From an uncultured Collinsella sp. (GTDB taxonomy: Bacteria > Actinomycetota > Coriobacteriia > Coriobacteriales > Coriobacteriaceae), in assembly GCA_900554495.1 (NCBI GenBank), contig USHR01000102.1, positions 1 to 6,559 of the forward strand: 6,559 bases of DNA, in the 5' to 3' direction. Position 1 is the first letter of the stretch. Every line of letters starts with the position of its first letter. Shown here one piece after another: positions 1-6,559 of the stretch. Under the pieces are notes generated by a model. The model was not told the DNA's origin, ran no database searches, and saw only the letters and a program-made list of their open reading frames with translations. A program made the translations under genes and the position numbers.

Positions 1-733
1 TTACTGCAAACTCCGGGCTAAATACTACCCTGCCCAGGCGAACGAGCGTAGAGCCCTCCTCAAGGGCAGACTCAAAGTCCTCGCTCATACCGCAGGAAAG
101 CTCAGGCAGGTTCAAATCGGGATGCGCCGCCTCCAGCTCATTCCTCAGCTCACGAAGCCCCGCAAAGGTGCGGCGTGCCACATCCTTATTCCCCCGGGGC
201 GCCATAGTCATAAGCCCCTGTACGCAAATTCCCTCAAGTTCTGCAAGCTCACCCGCGGCGGCGCGAATCTCATCGGGTGAAAAGCCTCCCTTCGACTCCT
301 CACCACTCACATTGACCTCAATGAGCACACGCTGGGGGCCGACGAGCTCGCCTGCCTCAATCTTGCGAACAGCACGGCTCGAGATCGCCTGCGCCAGATG
401 CAGCGAACCCACCGAGTGAATCAGCTCGGCTGAGCCCAGCACCGCATTGATCTTATTGGTCTGCAGGTTGCCGATCATATCGAAGCGCACCTCGGGCAGC
501 TCCGGATGCTCCGCCAGACCCGTGAGCTTGCGAACCAGCTCCTGCGGGCGGTTCTCGGCAAAATGGCGATACCCCGCCTGGATGGCGGCAACGGTCTCAT
601 CGACACCAACGGTCTTGGACACGGCAATGAGGCTCGCGGCGTCGTGGGGACGGCCCGCGCGATCGAGCGCCGCATAAAAACGTTCCAGAATCTGCTCGCG
701 GCGAGCGCGCATCAAGTCCAAATAGTTATCCAT
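1..733 (-). CDS. yggS: YggS/PLPBP-family pyridoxal phosphate homeostasis protein (3' end cut by window edge)
   Basis: Cytosolic PLP-binding protein of the YggS/YlmE/PROSC family. It has an alanine-racemase-like barrel fold with no established enzyme activity and is thought to buffer pyridoxal phosphate and affect amino-acid metabolism. My translation gives 244 residues with no stop before the window edge. The TAA seen at bases 1-3 is out of frame, so only the last few residues should be missing, since the family is usually about 230 residues. Family signatures: LIAVSKT with the PLP lysine at K40; AENRPQE 59-65; MIGNLQTNK 86-94; EVNVSGEESK 139-148; GLMTMAP 173-179; GMSEDF 215-220; and the phosphate-binding STLVRLG 228-234. 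The start is ATG at 733, with GGAGG at 747-743 nine bases upstream. A hairpin terminator separates it from phoU, leaving about 50 bases of spacer in which I see no convincing promoter. In related genomes this gene directly follows pgeF and precedes sepF. Confidence 0.95.
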   Translation of the reverse strand, partial: MDNYLDLMRARREQILERFYAALDRAGRPHDAASLIAVSKTVGVDETVAAIQAGYRHFAENRPQELVRKLTGLAEHPELPEVRFDMIGNLQTNKINAVLGSAELIHSVGSLHLAQAISSRAVRKIEAGELVGPQRVLIEVNVSGEESKGGFSPDEIRAAAGELAELEGICVQGLMTMAPRGNKDVARRTFAGLRELRNELEAAHPDLNLPELSCGMSEDFESALEEGSTLVRLGRVVFSPEFAV

Positions 734-742
734 TGCCAATCG

Positions 743-747
743 CCTCC
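743..747 (-). promoter_or_regulatory. Shine-Dalgarno site of yggS
   Basis: GGAGG on the minus strand, nine bases before the ATG at 733. It fixes the yggS start, and no competing in-frame start with a better site is seen. Confidence 0.75.
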
Positions 748-783
748 GCTGACAGCCAAACAAGTAGTCCCATGCTAACGCAA

Positions 784-815
784 GAGCGCGGCCCCGCATG
801 TGCAAGGCCGCGCTC
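784..815 (-). terminator. Hairpin terminator between phoU and yggS
   Basis: A perfect 10-bp GC-rich inverted repeat: GAGCGCGGCC at 815-806 pairs with GGCCGCGCTC at 793-784, with a 12-base loop. It lies 37 bases past the phoU stop. On the minus strand it is followed by TTGCGTTAG, a poor U-tract, so termination may be partial. Position and stem strength make it the likely end of the pgeF-pst-phoU transcript, but some read-through into yggS is plausible. Confidence 0.65.
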
Positions 816-852
816 ACTTAGGTATTTACAATCTTTCGACGAACGGGGTTAC

Positions 853-1710
853 TTACTCCTCGTCGTCCTCGCCATCGTCCTCATCCTCAAGATGATCGAG
901 CAGGTAGCGAAGACCCTCGCTGACCTCGTTAACGGGCACCTTGGCAACGTAGCGTGCATCGACGGCGGGCCTCATGATAACACCCTCGCCCGAAGGCACG
1001 CGCATGCTCTCGAGCTCATCCTCATCAGTGCAGGCGATATCACCGGCAGTCATACGCTGTCCGGTCAACAGGAAGGTCAGACGGCAGGCGGCATCGATGG
1101 AAATCGAGGCGATGCGATCGAGATAGCGCGATACCATGATGGCGCGGCGCAGGTCGTCATAGTTGCTGTCGTCGTCCATAAAATCGCCCGTGTCCATGCG
1201 GTTAAAGGTGCGGAAGAACTTCTCGTAGGCGGCGTGCACTGGCTCGTCCTCGACGGCCAAGTTGCAGATGATGGACATGTCGTTGGTGACGAGCGCAGAA
1301 AGCGAAGAGCCCAGCACCTGGTAGACGGCCTCAGCCTCGGCCTCGACCGTGCCGACAAGCTCCTTGGGCAGCGAGATGTCGGCCTTGATCATATGACGCG
1401 TGGCGCGGCAAATCTGGCGAACCTTATCGGTCATGCGCTGCAGGTTAAAGTCGACGTAGATGATCGTCTGCAGCAAGCGGAAGTCGGAGGCGACCGGTGA
1501 CTGCGTGGCAATCAGGTTGTAGCAGACGGCCTCCAGGTTGGCGCAGCGTGCGTCAATCGAAAGCGTGCGCTTCTTGGTCTTGGTGGCGAGCTTGCGGTCG
1601 TCGGTCACATAGGCCTTCACGGCATCGTGGAGGGCCAGATCGACGGCCTCGTAGATGCTCAGCATCTCGTGACGGGCCTCGATGAGCTGACGGGAAAACA
1701 GTTTGCGCAT
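853..1710 (-). CDS. phoU: PhoU-family phosphate transport/signalling regulator with C-terminal acidic extension
   Basis: Cytosolic PhoU protein of 285 residues. PhoU proteins are two tandem three-helix bundles that connect the Pst transporter to the phosphate-sensing kinase and restrain phosphate uptake. Repeat 1 is recognised by the family core around SPVASDFRLLQTIIYVDFNL (71-90) and repeat 2 by the segment around 186-217 (LRRAIMVSRYLDRIASISID). The usual E(D)xxxD metal-ligand motifs are altered: Q91-RMT-D95 in repeat 1 and D198-RIA-S202 in repeat 2. The bundle domain ends near G217. About 68 further residues follow, ending in EDEDDGEDDEE, while typical members are 215-240 residues long. The start is ATG at 1710 with GGAG at 1720-1717, six bases upstream. 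It is the last gene of the pst operon, 92 bases after pstB, and a hairpin terminator follows it. Family assignment is firm; the role of the tail is unknown. Confidence 0.93.
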   Translation of the reverse strand: MRKLFSRQLIEARHEMLSIYEAVDLALHDAVKAYVTDDRKLATKTKKRTLSIDARCANLEAVCYNLIATQSPVASDFRLLQTIIYVDFNLQRMTDKVRQICRATRHMIKADISLPKELVGTVEAEAEAVYQVLGSSLSALVTNDMSIICNLAVEDEPVHAAYEKFFRTFNRMDTGDFMDDDSNYDDLRRAIMVSRYLDRIASISIDAACRLTFLLTGQRMTAGDIACTDEDELESMRVPSGEGVIMRPAVDARYVAKVPVNEVSEGLRYLLDHLEDEDDGEDDEE

Positions 1711-1730
1711 GGTTCACTCCAATCAGTTGG

Positions 1731-1751
1731 GTGCGGTCATGCCGCCCGCAC
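1731..1751 (-). other. Small inverted repeat in the phoU leader
   Basis: GTGCGG at 1751-1746 and CCGCAC at 1736-1731 form a perfect 6-bp stem with a 9-base loop, ending 10 bases before the phoU Shine-Dalgarno site. No U-tract follows, so it is not an intrinsic terminator. It could be a leader hairpin or chance in GC-rich DNA. Confidence 0.3.
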
Positions 1752-1774
1752 AGTGAATACGCACCGGACCAGAT

Positions 1775-1802
1775 CCGATCGGCTTGGGACTAGTCGCACC
1801 GA

Positions 1803-1806
<4 letters not shown>
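1775..1806 (-). other. Inverted repeat overlapping the pstB stop codon
   Basis: On the minus strand CTGATCGG (1806-1799) pairs with CCGATCGG (1782-1775): 8 bp including one G-U pair, with a 16-base loop. It includes the pstB TGA stop. No run of T follows, so it is not a standard terminator. It may be an mRNA-stabilising or processing hairpin between pstB and phoU. Confidence 0.35.
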
Positions 1807-2606
<800 letters not shown>

Positions 2607-2618
2607 GGGACTCCTTAA

Positions 2619-3524
2619 CTAGCGACGCTTGCGCGACAGGAAGCGCGCAAACAGGTTGAAGGCCAGAATGATCACCATCAGCAAGAGCGCGGTGCCGTAG
2701 GCTGCGTTCATGTTGATGCCGTCGTTGGCAAGCAGATACAGGTGAACCGTCATGGGGCGGCCGGAATCGAGCGGCGAAATAGGTAGATTGATGGCCTGCC
2801 CCATGGTATAGAGCACCACCGCGGTCTCGCCAATGGCACGGCCGATGGCGAGAACGATGCCCGTGGCAATACGGCCAAAGGCAGAAGGAAGCACGATCTT
2901 GGAGACAACCTGCCACTTGGTGGCGCCCAGGCCATATGCGCCCCAGCGGATATAGCGCGGAACGGCGCGAATGGCCTCTTCGGTGGTACGCATGACGATG
3001 GGAAGCATCAAGAGCGCGAGTGCCAGGGCGGCCGAGACCATCGAAAGGCCCAGGCCCATGGCCTCGACAAACAAGGCGTAGCCAAACAGGCCCATAACGA
3101 TGGAGGGCACCGAGGCCAAAGCGTCAGCAGCGTAGCGAATGAGCTCGACGACCTTGCCCTGCTTGGCGTACTCGGCCAGATAGACGGCTGCCAGCACAGC
3201 GATCGGCGTGCAGATAAGCATGGCGAGCGCCGTCACGTAGACGGTCGATACGATCGTGGGCCAAATTCCGCCCTCGGCGTTGACGCCCTGGGGCCAACCG
3301 AAGATAAAGTCGAGCGAGATGTGTGGCAGGCCGTTGATGACCACGTAGGCGATGATAGCGACCAGCACCAGCGTGGTGATGTAGGCAGCGGCACGAAACA
3401 CGCCAAGCATGATCTTGTTGGACAGGTCCTTGTTGATGCGGCCCTTCTTGCCGTGGGAAAGGGCACGCTTGATGCGCTCGCGCGACGAGGTCGTATCGAC
3501 CGTCGTGTCAACGGAATCGGACAT
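2619..3524 (-). CDS. pstA: Phosphate ABC transporter permease PstA
   Basis: Integral membrane subunit that pairs with PstC to form the phosphate channel; 301 residues, normal for the family. About 40 hydrophilic, basic N-terminal residues precede the first membrane segment (about 46-66). Further hydrophobic segments lie near 91-117, 137-160, 161-178, 217-240 and 274-295, giving six in all. The cytoplasmic EAA loop that docks onto PstB runs from E183-A184 through G198 (GLGATKWQ) to VLP at 211-213. GRAIGET at 228-234 is the conserved motif shared with PstC. It ends in a basic SRKRR tail, as expected for a cytoplasmic C-terminus. The start is ATG at 3524, three bases past the pstC stop, and its GAGGGGG ribosome site lies inside the end of pstC, so the two are probably translationally coupled. 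Confidence 0.97.
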   Translation of the reverse strand: MSDSVDTTVDTTSSRERIKRALSHGKKGRINKDLSNKIMLGVFRAAAYITTLVLVAIIAYVVINGLPHISLDFIFGWPQGVNAEGGIWPTIVSTVYVTALAMLICTPIAVLAAVYLAEYAKQGKVVELIRYAADALASVPSIVMGLFGYALFVEAMGLGLSMVSAALALALLMLPIVMRTTEEAIRAVPRYIRWGAYGLGATKWQVVSKIVLPSAFGRIATGIVLAIGRAIGETAVVLYTMGQAINLPISPLDSGRPMTVHLYLLANDGINMNAAYGTALLLMVIILAFNLFARFLSRKRR

Positions 3525-3527
3525 AGC

Positions 3528-4454
3528 CTACCCCCTCTTCTTCTTGGAAATCAGACGGACGATGCCCACCAGCGTGGCGGAGATGATAAACAGGACCACG
3601 CCCATGCCGAACAGCGCCGAGCGATGCAGACCCGAGGAATAGCTCATGTCGAGCGCGATCTGGCTCGTGAGCGTCGAGATAGGGCTCGCAATGCTGTCGG
3701 GAATAACCGGGGCGTTACCCACGACCATGAGCACGGCCATGGTCTCTCCGATGGCACGGCCCATACCCAGCACGATGGCATCCACGATACCCAGCTTAGC
3801 GGCAGGTAGCACGACCTTATAGATGGTCTGCCACTTAGTAGCACCCATGGCATACGATGCCTCGCGAATGCCCATGGGAATGGAATTGAGGGCATCGATG
3901 GTGAGCGTGGTGATGGTGGGAACGATCATGATGGCGAGCACGAACCACGCCGTCAGCGCGCCAAAGCCAAGACCGCCGGTCAGCTGCGCGATAAACGGAC
4001 GGATGATGACCATGCCAAAGAAGCCGTAAATGATGGAGGGGATGCCCGCCAGCAGGTCGACGGCGGGGCTGATGAGCTTGCGCACGCGCTTGCTGGCAAT
4101 CTCGACCAGATACACAGCCGTACCCACACCCAGGGGCACGCCCATGGCGAGCGCACCGACGGTCACCAGACCTGAGCCGGCAAGCAGCGACATGATGCCG
4201 TAGTGGCCCTCAGAGGGCGCCCACGTAAAGCTAAAGAAGTCCGCCAGACCGATGTCGGTAAAGACGGGCAGCGCCGAGTACGTGGTAAAGACAAAAATCA
4301 GGATGACGGTAACGACCGCCAAGAACGCGCAGGCAAAGAAGATCCACTGCAGCGCCTTCTCCTTGATATAGGTACTGCGCGATACGAGCGCCAGCTCGCG
4401 CTTCTTGGGTGCCTGAGCATTCTGCTCAGTCTGGGAGTTTTCCTGTGCTTCCAT
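3528..4454 (-). CDS. pstC: Phosphate ABC transporter permease PstC
   Basis: Integral membrane subunit of the Pst transporter. About 35 polar N-terminal residues precede a first membrane segment near residues 37-57 (counted from the ATG), followed by five more hydrophobic segments. The EAA loop that contacts PstB reads EASYAMGATKWQ and continues to KVVLP, and the conserved GRAIGETMAVLM follows; the C-terminus is basic (SKKKRG). I place the start at ATG 4454 (308 residues): GGGGAG at 4468-4463 is eight bases upstream and the gene begins one base after the pstS TAG. A GTG at 4463 would add three residues but sits directly against the GGGGA ribosome site, so it is less likely. The EAA and GRAIGET blocks are recognisably paralogous to those of PstA, as usual for this pair. 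Confidence 0.96.
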   Translation of the reverse strand: MEAQENSQTEQNAQAPKKRELALVSRSTYIKEKALQWIFFACAFLAVVTVILIFVFTTYSALPVFTDIGLADFFSFTWAPSEGHYGIMSLLAGSGLVTVGALAMGVPLGVGTAVYLVEIASKRVRKLISPAVDLLAGIPSIIYGFFGMVIIRPFIAQLTGGLGFGALTAWFVLAIMIVPTITTLTIDALNSIPMGIREASYAMGATKWQTIYKVVLPAAKLGIVDAIVLGMGRAIGETMAVLMVVGNAPVIPDSIASPISTLTSQIALDMSYSSGLHRSALFGMGVVLFIISATLVGIVRLISKKKRG

Positions 4455-4455
4455 G

Positions 4456-5292
4456 CTACTCACTCCCCTTCTCGTCGTTGGTGACGGGAATAAAGCCCGC
4501 CTCGCGAATCTGCTTGTCCATCTTTTCGGACGTCACGTAGTCGATGTAATCCTGCGCCTGCTGCGAAGGCGCACCCTTCACAAAGAAGTAAAGGTCGCGC
4601 GAGATGGGATAGCCGCCACTCGCGACCGTCTTCTCGGACGCCTCAACATGATTGACCGAGACAGCCTTGACCGAGGTCTTGGCGTTGAGGCTATCGACGA
4701 AGCCCAGCGAAATGTAGCCGATGGCCCCACGCGAACGAGATACCACGTCGCGCACCTGGCCCGTACCCGAAAGAACGGCCGAGCGGCGATCGAACGGCGT
4801 GCCATCCATCACGATGGTACGGAAGGCCTCGCGCGTACCGGACGCCTCGTCTCGGTTGATGACCTGAATCCTCAGGTCCTCGCCACCGACCTCTTTCCAA
4901 TTGGTAATCTTGCCGGCGTAGATATCGCGGAGCTGCTCGGTCGAGAGGTTATCGACGGGGTTGTCGTCGTTCACGATGACCGCGATACCGTCGTGGGCAA
5001 TGACGATGGGAGTCAGGCCCAGATCCTGTTCGTCGGCATTGAGTCCACGGGAGGAGCTGGCGATATCGGCCGTGCCGGCGCTGACGGCCTCGATCCCAGC
5101 GGAAGAACCCAAACCGGAAACGAGCACGTCGATGCCGGTCTCCTCCTTAAAGCCCTCGGCCGCAATCTCGGCGATAGGAAGGCAGGTCGTGGAGCCGGCC
5201 ACGGTAATGGAAGAGGTAGAAGATCCCGAAGAACAGGCACACAGCGTAAGCGTAAGCACAGCGGCGCTCAGGACCGATACGATCTTTCTCAT
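4456..5292 (-). CDS. pstS: Phosphate-binding lipoprotein PstS
   Basis: Extracellular substrate-binding protein of the Pst transporter; 278 residues, shorter than the Gram-negative protein (about 345). The N-terminus is a lipoprotein signal: MRK, a hydrophobic stretch 4-19, and lipobox L17-C18-A19-C20 with C20 as the expected lipid anchor, followed by a Ser/Gly linker. Phosphate-site motifs: VAGSTTCLP 31-39, GSSAGI 62-67, D76 in GTADIASSSRGL, and RDEASGTR 147-154. IYAGKITNW 124-132 is another family hallmark. The ATG at 5292 overlaps the pgeF stop (ATGA, 5292-5289) and is preceded by only a weak ribosome site (GTGAT), so translation probably depends on ribosomes finishing pgeF. It ends one base before pstC. 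As the first pst gene it would normally carry a Pho-regulated promoter directly upstream; here that position is pgeF coding sequence. Confidence 0.97.
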   Translation of the reverse strand: MRKIVSVLSAAVLTLTLCACSSGSSTSSITVAGSTTCLPIAEIAAEGFKEETGIDVLVSGLGSSAGIEAVSAGTADIASSSRGLNADEQDLGLTPIVIAHDGIAVIVNDDNPVDNLSTEQLRDIYAGKITNWKEVGGEDLRIQVINRDEASGTREAFRTIVMDGTPFDRRSAVLSGTGQVRDVVSRSRGAIGYISLGFVDSLNAKTSVKAVSVNHVEASEKTVASGGYPISRDLYFFVKGAPSQQAQDYIDYVTSEKMDKQIREAGFIPVTNDEKGSE

Positions 5293-6089
5293 AGCATCAC
5301 GCCGATCGCAGCATGGCGCCCACAGGTGCCGTCCTCGTTACGGTAGGAATAAAAGCGGTCGTTCTGACGCACGGTCGAAAGCTGGGTATCCACGATATTA
5401 TCCGCGTCGACACCGACATCTACCAGCGCCTCGCGAATGGCAGCGGAAAGATCAAGCATGCGAGAGGTATTCGCATCGATGCAAGAGAACTCGGCGGCAA
5501 AGCGATCCATGAGTTCCTGGGATACCTCATATTCGTCACCCAAGATATGGGGGCCGATATAGGCGGAAACGTCGCTCGCATCGCAACCGGCAGCATCGCA
5601 AAGCGCCTGGCACGCCTTGGCGGAAATACGTGCAATCGTGCCCTTCCAACCGGAGTGCACCACGGCAAATCCGCCGGGGGCCACCAGCACCACGGGAACG
5701 CAGTCGGCAAAGCAGAGCAGCACGGGCACGTTATGCGCCGTGCAGACGATGGCATCACAGCCCTCGGCAATCTGCTCGCGAACGTCCTCAAGGTCATCGG
5801 CGCCGTTCGAGGTCACCGCAACGATATGATCACCATGGACCTGATTGGGAACGAGCAGGTTGTGCTCGCACTCGGCGGCACCCATAGCCTCGAGCGCACG
5901 ACGACGATTTTCTTGAACAGCAAAGGGGTCATCGCCAACATGCGAGCCCAAGTTGAGTGAGGAGTACGCATCTTCGGAAACGCCACCGGCGCGCTCGGTG
6001 AAGGCAAAGCGAACATCGGATGTCGCGCCCTCCACCAACGTAACTCCATCATGGTCGACACGCGAAACTTTGTCCGCACGTGCTGCCAT
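5289..6089 (-). CDS. pgeF: PgeF/YfiH (YlmD) laccase-domain protein, purine nucleoside phosphorylase family
   Basis: Cytosolic DUF152/Cu-oxidase_4 family protein of 266 residues. Members have been reported as zinc-dependent adenosine/purine nucleoside phosphorylases and deaminases and, as E. coli PgeF, as removing mis-incorporated residues from peptidoglycan precursors; which applies here cannot be told. The expected metal ligands are present: H85 in NQVHGD, C130 in FADCVPV, and H145 in VVHSGWKG. Other signatures are FTERAGGVS (30-38), SSLNLGSHVGD (43-53), EGCDAIV (109-115), YIGPHI in the second half, and the C-terminal YRNEDGTCGR. I chose ATG at 6089 because AGGAGG lies seven bases upstream. 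The upstream GTG at 6110 would add seven residues but would swallow that ribosome site. It normally sits between ftsZ and yggS; here pstS overlaps its stop codon. Confidence 0.94.
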   Translation of the reverse strand: MAARADKVSRVDHDGVTLVEGATSDVRFAFTERAGGVSEDAYSSLNLGSHVGDDPFAVQENRRRALEAMGAAECEHNLLVPNQVHGDHIVAVTSNGADDLEDVREQIAEGCDAIVCTAHNVPVLLCFADCVPVVLVAPGGFAVVHSGWKGTIARISAKACQALCDAAGCDASDVSAYIGPHILGDEYEVSQELMDRFAAEFSCIDANTSRMLDLSAAIREALVDVGVDADNIVDTQLSTVRQNDRFYSYRNEDGTCGRHAAIGVML

Positions 6090-6096
6090 ACTAAAG

Positions 6097-6102
6097 CCTC
6101 CT
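6097..6102 (-). promoter_or_regulatory. Shine-Dalgarno site fixing the pgeF start
   Basis: AGGAGG on the minus strand, seven bases before the ATG at 6089. It is the strongest ribosome site in the window. It lies downstream of the alternative GTG at 6110 and so argues against that longer start. Confidence 0.85.
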
Positions 6103-6131
6103 AATAACACAAGTACCGCGGCATCGCCGCT

Positions 6132-6154
6132 ACAGCCCGCGTTTATACGGCTGT
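6132..6154. promoter_or_regulatory. Inverted repeat flanking the candidate -10 element
   Basis: ACAGCC (6132-6137 on the plus strand) and GGCTGT (6149-6154) are perfect 6-base inverted copies separated by 11 bases, and the candidate TATAAA lies between them. A dyad over a -10 box fits a repressor operator, but 6-bp arms can arise by chance. Confidence 0.3.
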
Positions 6155-6170
6155 CATACTTCTCTAAAAG
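6142..6170 (-). promoter_or_regulatory. Candidate promoter of the pgeF-pst-phoU transcript
   Basis: TATAAA at 6147-6142 matches five of six bases of the -10 consensus. Seventeen bases upstream the -35 position (6170-6165) reads CTTTTA, a poor match, as in promoters that need an activator. The ftsZ terminator upstream means pgeF and the genes behind it need a promoter in this spacer, and this is the best candidate I see. ATGACA at 6156-6151 resembles a -35 box, but no good -10 lies 17 bases from it. Confidence 0.4.
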
Positions 6171-6193
6171 GATACCTGCTGCGCTGGAGGCAA

Positions 6194-6215
6194 TCGTAAA
6201 GGGAACGTAAAGAGA
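6194..6215 (-). promoter_or_regulatory. Two tandem 11-bp repeats resembling a PhoP (Pho) box
   Basis: On the minus strand TCTCTTTACGT (6215-6205) is followed directly by TCCCTTTACGA (6204-6194), identical at 9 of 11 positions. The shared core TTTACG recurs at exactly 11 bases. Response regulators of the PhoP/PhoB type bind direct repeats with this period; the Bacillus PhoP box is TT(A/C/T)ACA-like copies about 5 bases apart. The repeats lie 47 bases upstream of the candidate -10 and upstream of an operon that includes the phosphate transporter. Only two copies are seen, and the last core base (G for A) differs from the Bacillus consensus. Confidence 0.45.
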
Positions 6216-6240
6216 TTGGAGGTTCTAGTTTACAAAGTCG

Positions 6241-6273
6241 AAATAAAAAGGGCGCGTCCATACGGACACGCCC
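6241..6273 (-). terminator. Intrinsic terminator of ftsZ
   Basis: On the minus strand GGGCGTGTCC (6273-6264) pairs with GGACGCGCCC (6259-6250): a 10-bp stem with one G-U pair and a GTAT tetraloop, followed at once by TTTTTATTT (6249-6241). It is a textbook Rho-independent terminator 27 bases after the ftsZ stop, and it should insulate ftsZ from pgeF. Confidence 0.92.
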
Positions 6274-6299
6274 CTGTGCACAACAATGCAAAGAACGAC

Positions 6300-6559
6300 T
6301 TAGAAGCTACCGCGCTTCAGGAAGTCGGGAAGCTCGAACTGATCGTTGCCGAAGTTAGGAAGCTCGGTGCCACCGACGTTGCGGGTCGGAGCGGCCTGAG
6401 CCGGGCTCGTGGCAGGAGCGGTGCGCTGCGGCTCAGCGGAGGCACCGGCCTTGCTCTGAGACTGCTGAGCAGCAAAGAGCTCGTCCTGACGGTTGACGTT
6501 GGAGTCGGAGAAGCCCGTAGCGATGACGGTGATACGCACCTGATCGCCCAGGGACTCGT
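6300..6559 (-). CDS. ftsZ: Cell division protein FtsZ, C-terminal end (5' part outside the window)
   Basis: Tubulin-like GTPase that forms the division ring. Only the last 85 residues are visible. They open with ESLGDQVRITVIATGF, the conserved end of the FtsZ C-terminal domain, so the GTPase core lies beyond the right edge. A low-complexity linker of about 40 residues rich in Ala, Gln, Ser, Thr and Pro follows. The protein ends with the conserved C-terminal peptide FELPDFLKRGSF, the segment that in related bacteria binds membrane tethers such as SepF. The frame stays open to base 6557 and continues past the edge. The stop is TAA at 6302-6300, followed by a strong terminator, so ftsZ ends its transcript here and is not obviously cotranscribed with pgeF. 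Confidence 0.95.
   Translation of the reverse strand, partial: ESLGDQVRITVIATGFSDSNVNRQDELFAAQQSQSKAGASAEPQRTAPATSPAQAAPTRNVGGTELPNFGNDQFELPDFLKRGSF

Noticed and set aside
1..3. TAA on the minus strand at the window edge as the yggS stop
   Set aside because: The frame from ATG 733 uses bases 4-2 as a codon (GTA, Val), so this TAA is out of frame and the gene runs past the edge.
2820..3860. Similar DNA blocks in pstA and pstC (around GRAIGET and GATKWQ codons)
   Set aside because: These reflect the normal paralogy of the two permease subunits, not a recent duplication or repeat element.
4453..5346. Plus-strand open frame of 297 codons opposite pstS
   Set aside because: It is antisense to a clear PstS, lacks recognisable motifs, and is the usual by-product of GC-rich codon use. 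The same holds for the long plus-strand frames opposite phoU (733-1500), pstB (1965-2618) and pgeF (5313-5960).
6118..6130. GCGGC-ATC-GCCGC hairpin between the candidate promoter and the pgeF ribosome site
   Set aside because: Only 5 bp with a 3-base loop, common in GC-rich leaders, and no terminator or riboswitch features accompany it.
6151..6168. CTGTCATACTTCTCTAAA on the plus strand, similar to the E. coli Pho box (13 of 18 by my count)
   Set aside because: It faces away from pgeF, its second half is poor, and it overlaps the spacer of the candidate promoter. The tandem repeats at 6194-6215 are the better candidate.

Overview
All eight genes lie on the minus strand, so the window reads right to left. 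By eye the DNA is GC-rich, with G/C favoured at third codon positions. The order ftsZ, pgeF (ylmD) ... yggS (ylmE) is the part of the division cluster just downstream of ftsZ that is shared by Actinobacteria and Firmicutes. Base composition, the FtsZ tail (ELPDFLKRGSF at its end) and the gene content suggest a high-GC Gram-positive. A gut actinobacterium of the class Coriobacteriia (Collinsella-like) is my best guess, but it rests on recall and not on a search.

Layout in the direction of transcription: the 3' end of ftsZ (6559-6300); a strong intrinsic terminator (6273-6241); a short regulatory spacer holding two tandem 11-bp repeats that resemble a PhoP/Pho box, a candidate -10 element and a dyad around it; pgeF (6089-5289, laccase-domain purine nucleoside phosphorylase family); then a complete high-affinity phosphate system, pstS-pstC-pstA-pstB-phoU (5292-853); a 10-bp GC hairpin terminator (815-784); and yggS (733 to past the left edge), a PLP-homeostasis protein. 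No stretch over 300 bases lacks a gene. The largest gap is the 210-base ftsZ-pgeF spacer.

PstS captures phosphate outside the membrane, PstC/PstA form the channel, PstB supplies ATP hydrolysis, and PhoU links transport to control of phosphate signalling and uptake. No phoR/phoP or other two-component gene is in the window.

The most notable point is the architecture. The pst-phoU operon sits between pgeF and yggS, which are normally adjacent, and its first gene overlaps the pgeF stop codon (ATGA). There is therefore no room for a separate promoter between them, and the only intergenic control region I can find for phosphate uptake is the one upstream of pgeF, where the Pho-box-like repeats lie. 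The PhoU is also unusual: neither of its two metal-binding E(D)xxxD motifs is intact, and it carries a C-terminal extension ending in a run of acidic residues. I see no mobile element, CRISPR array, tRNA, rRNA or riboswitch.
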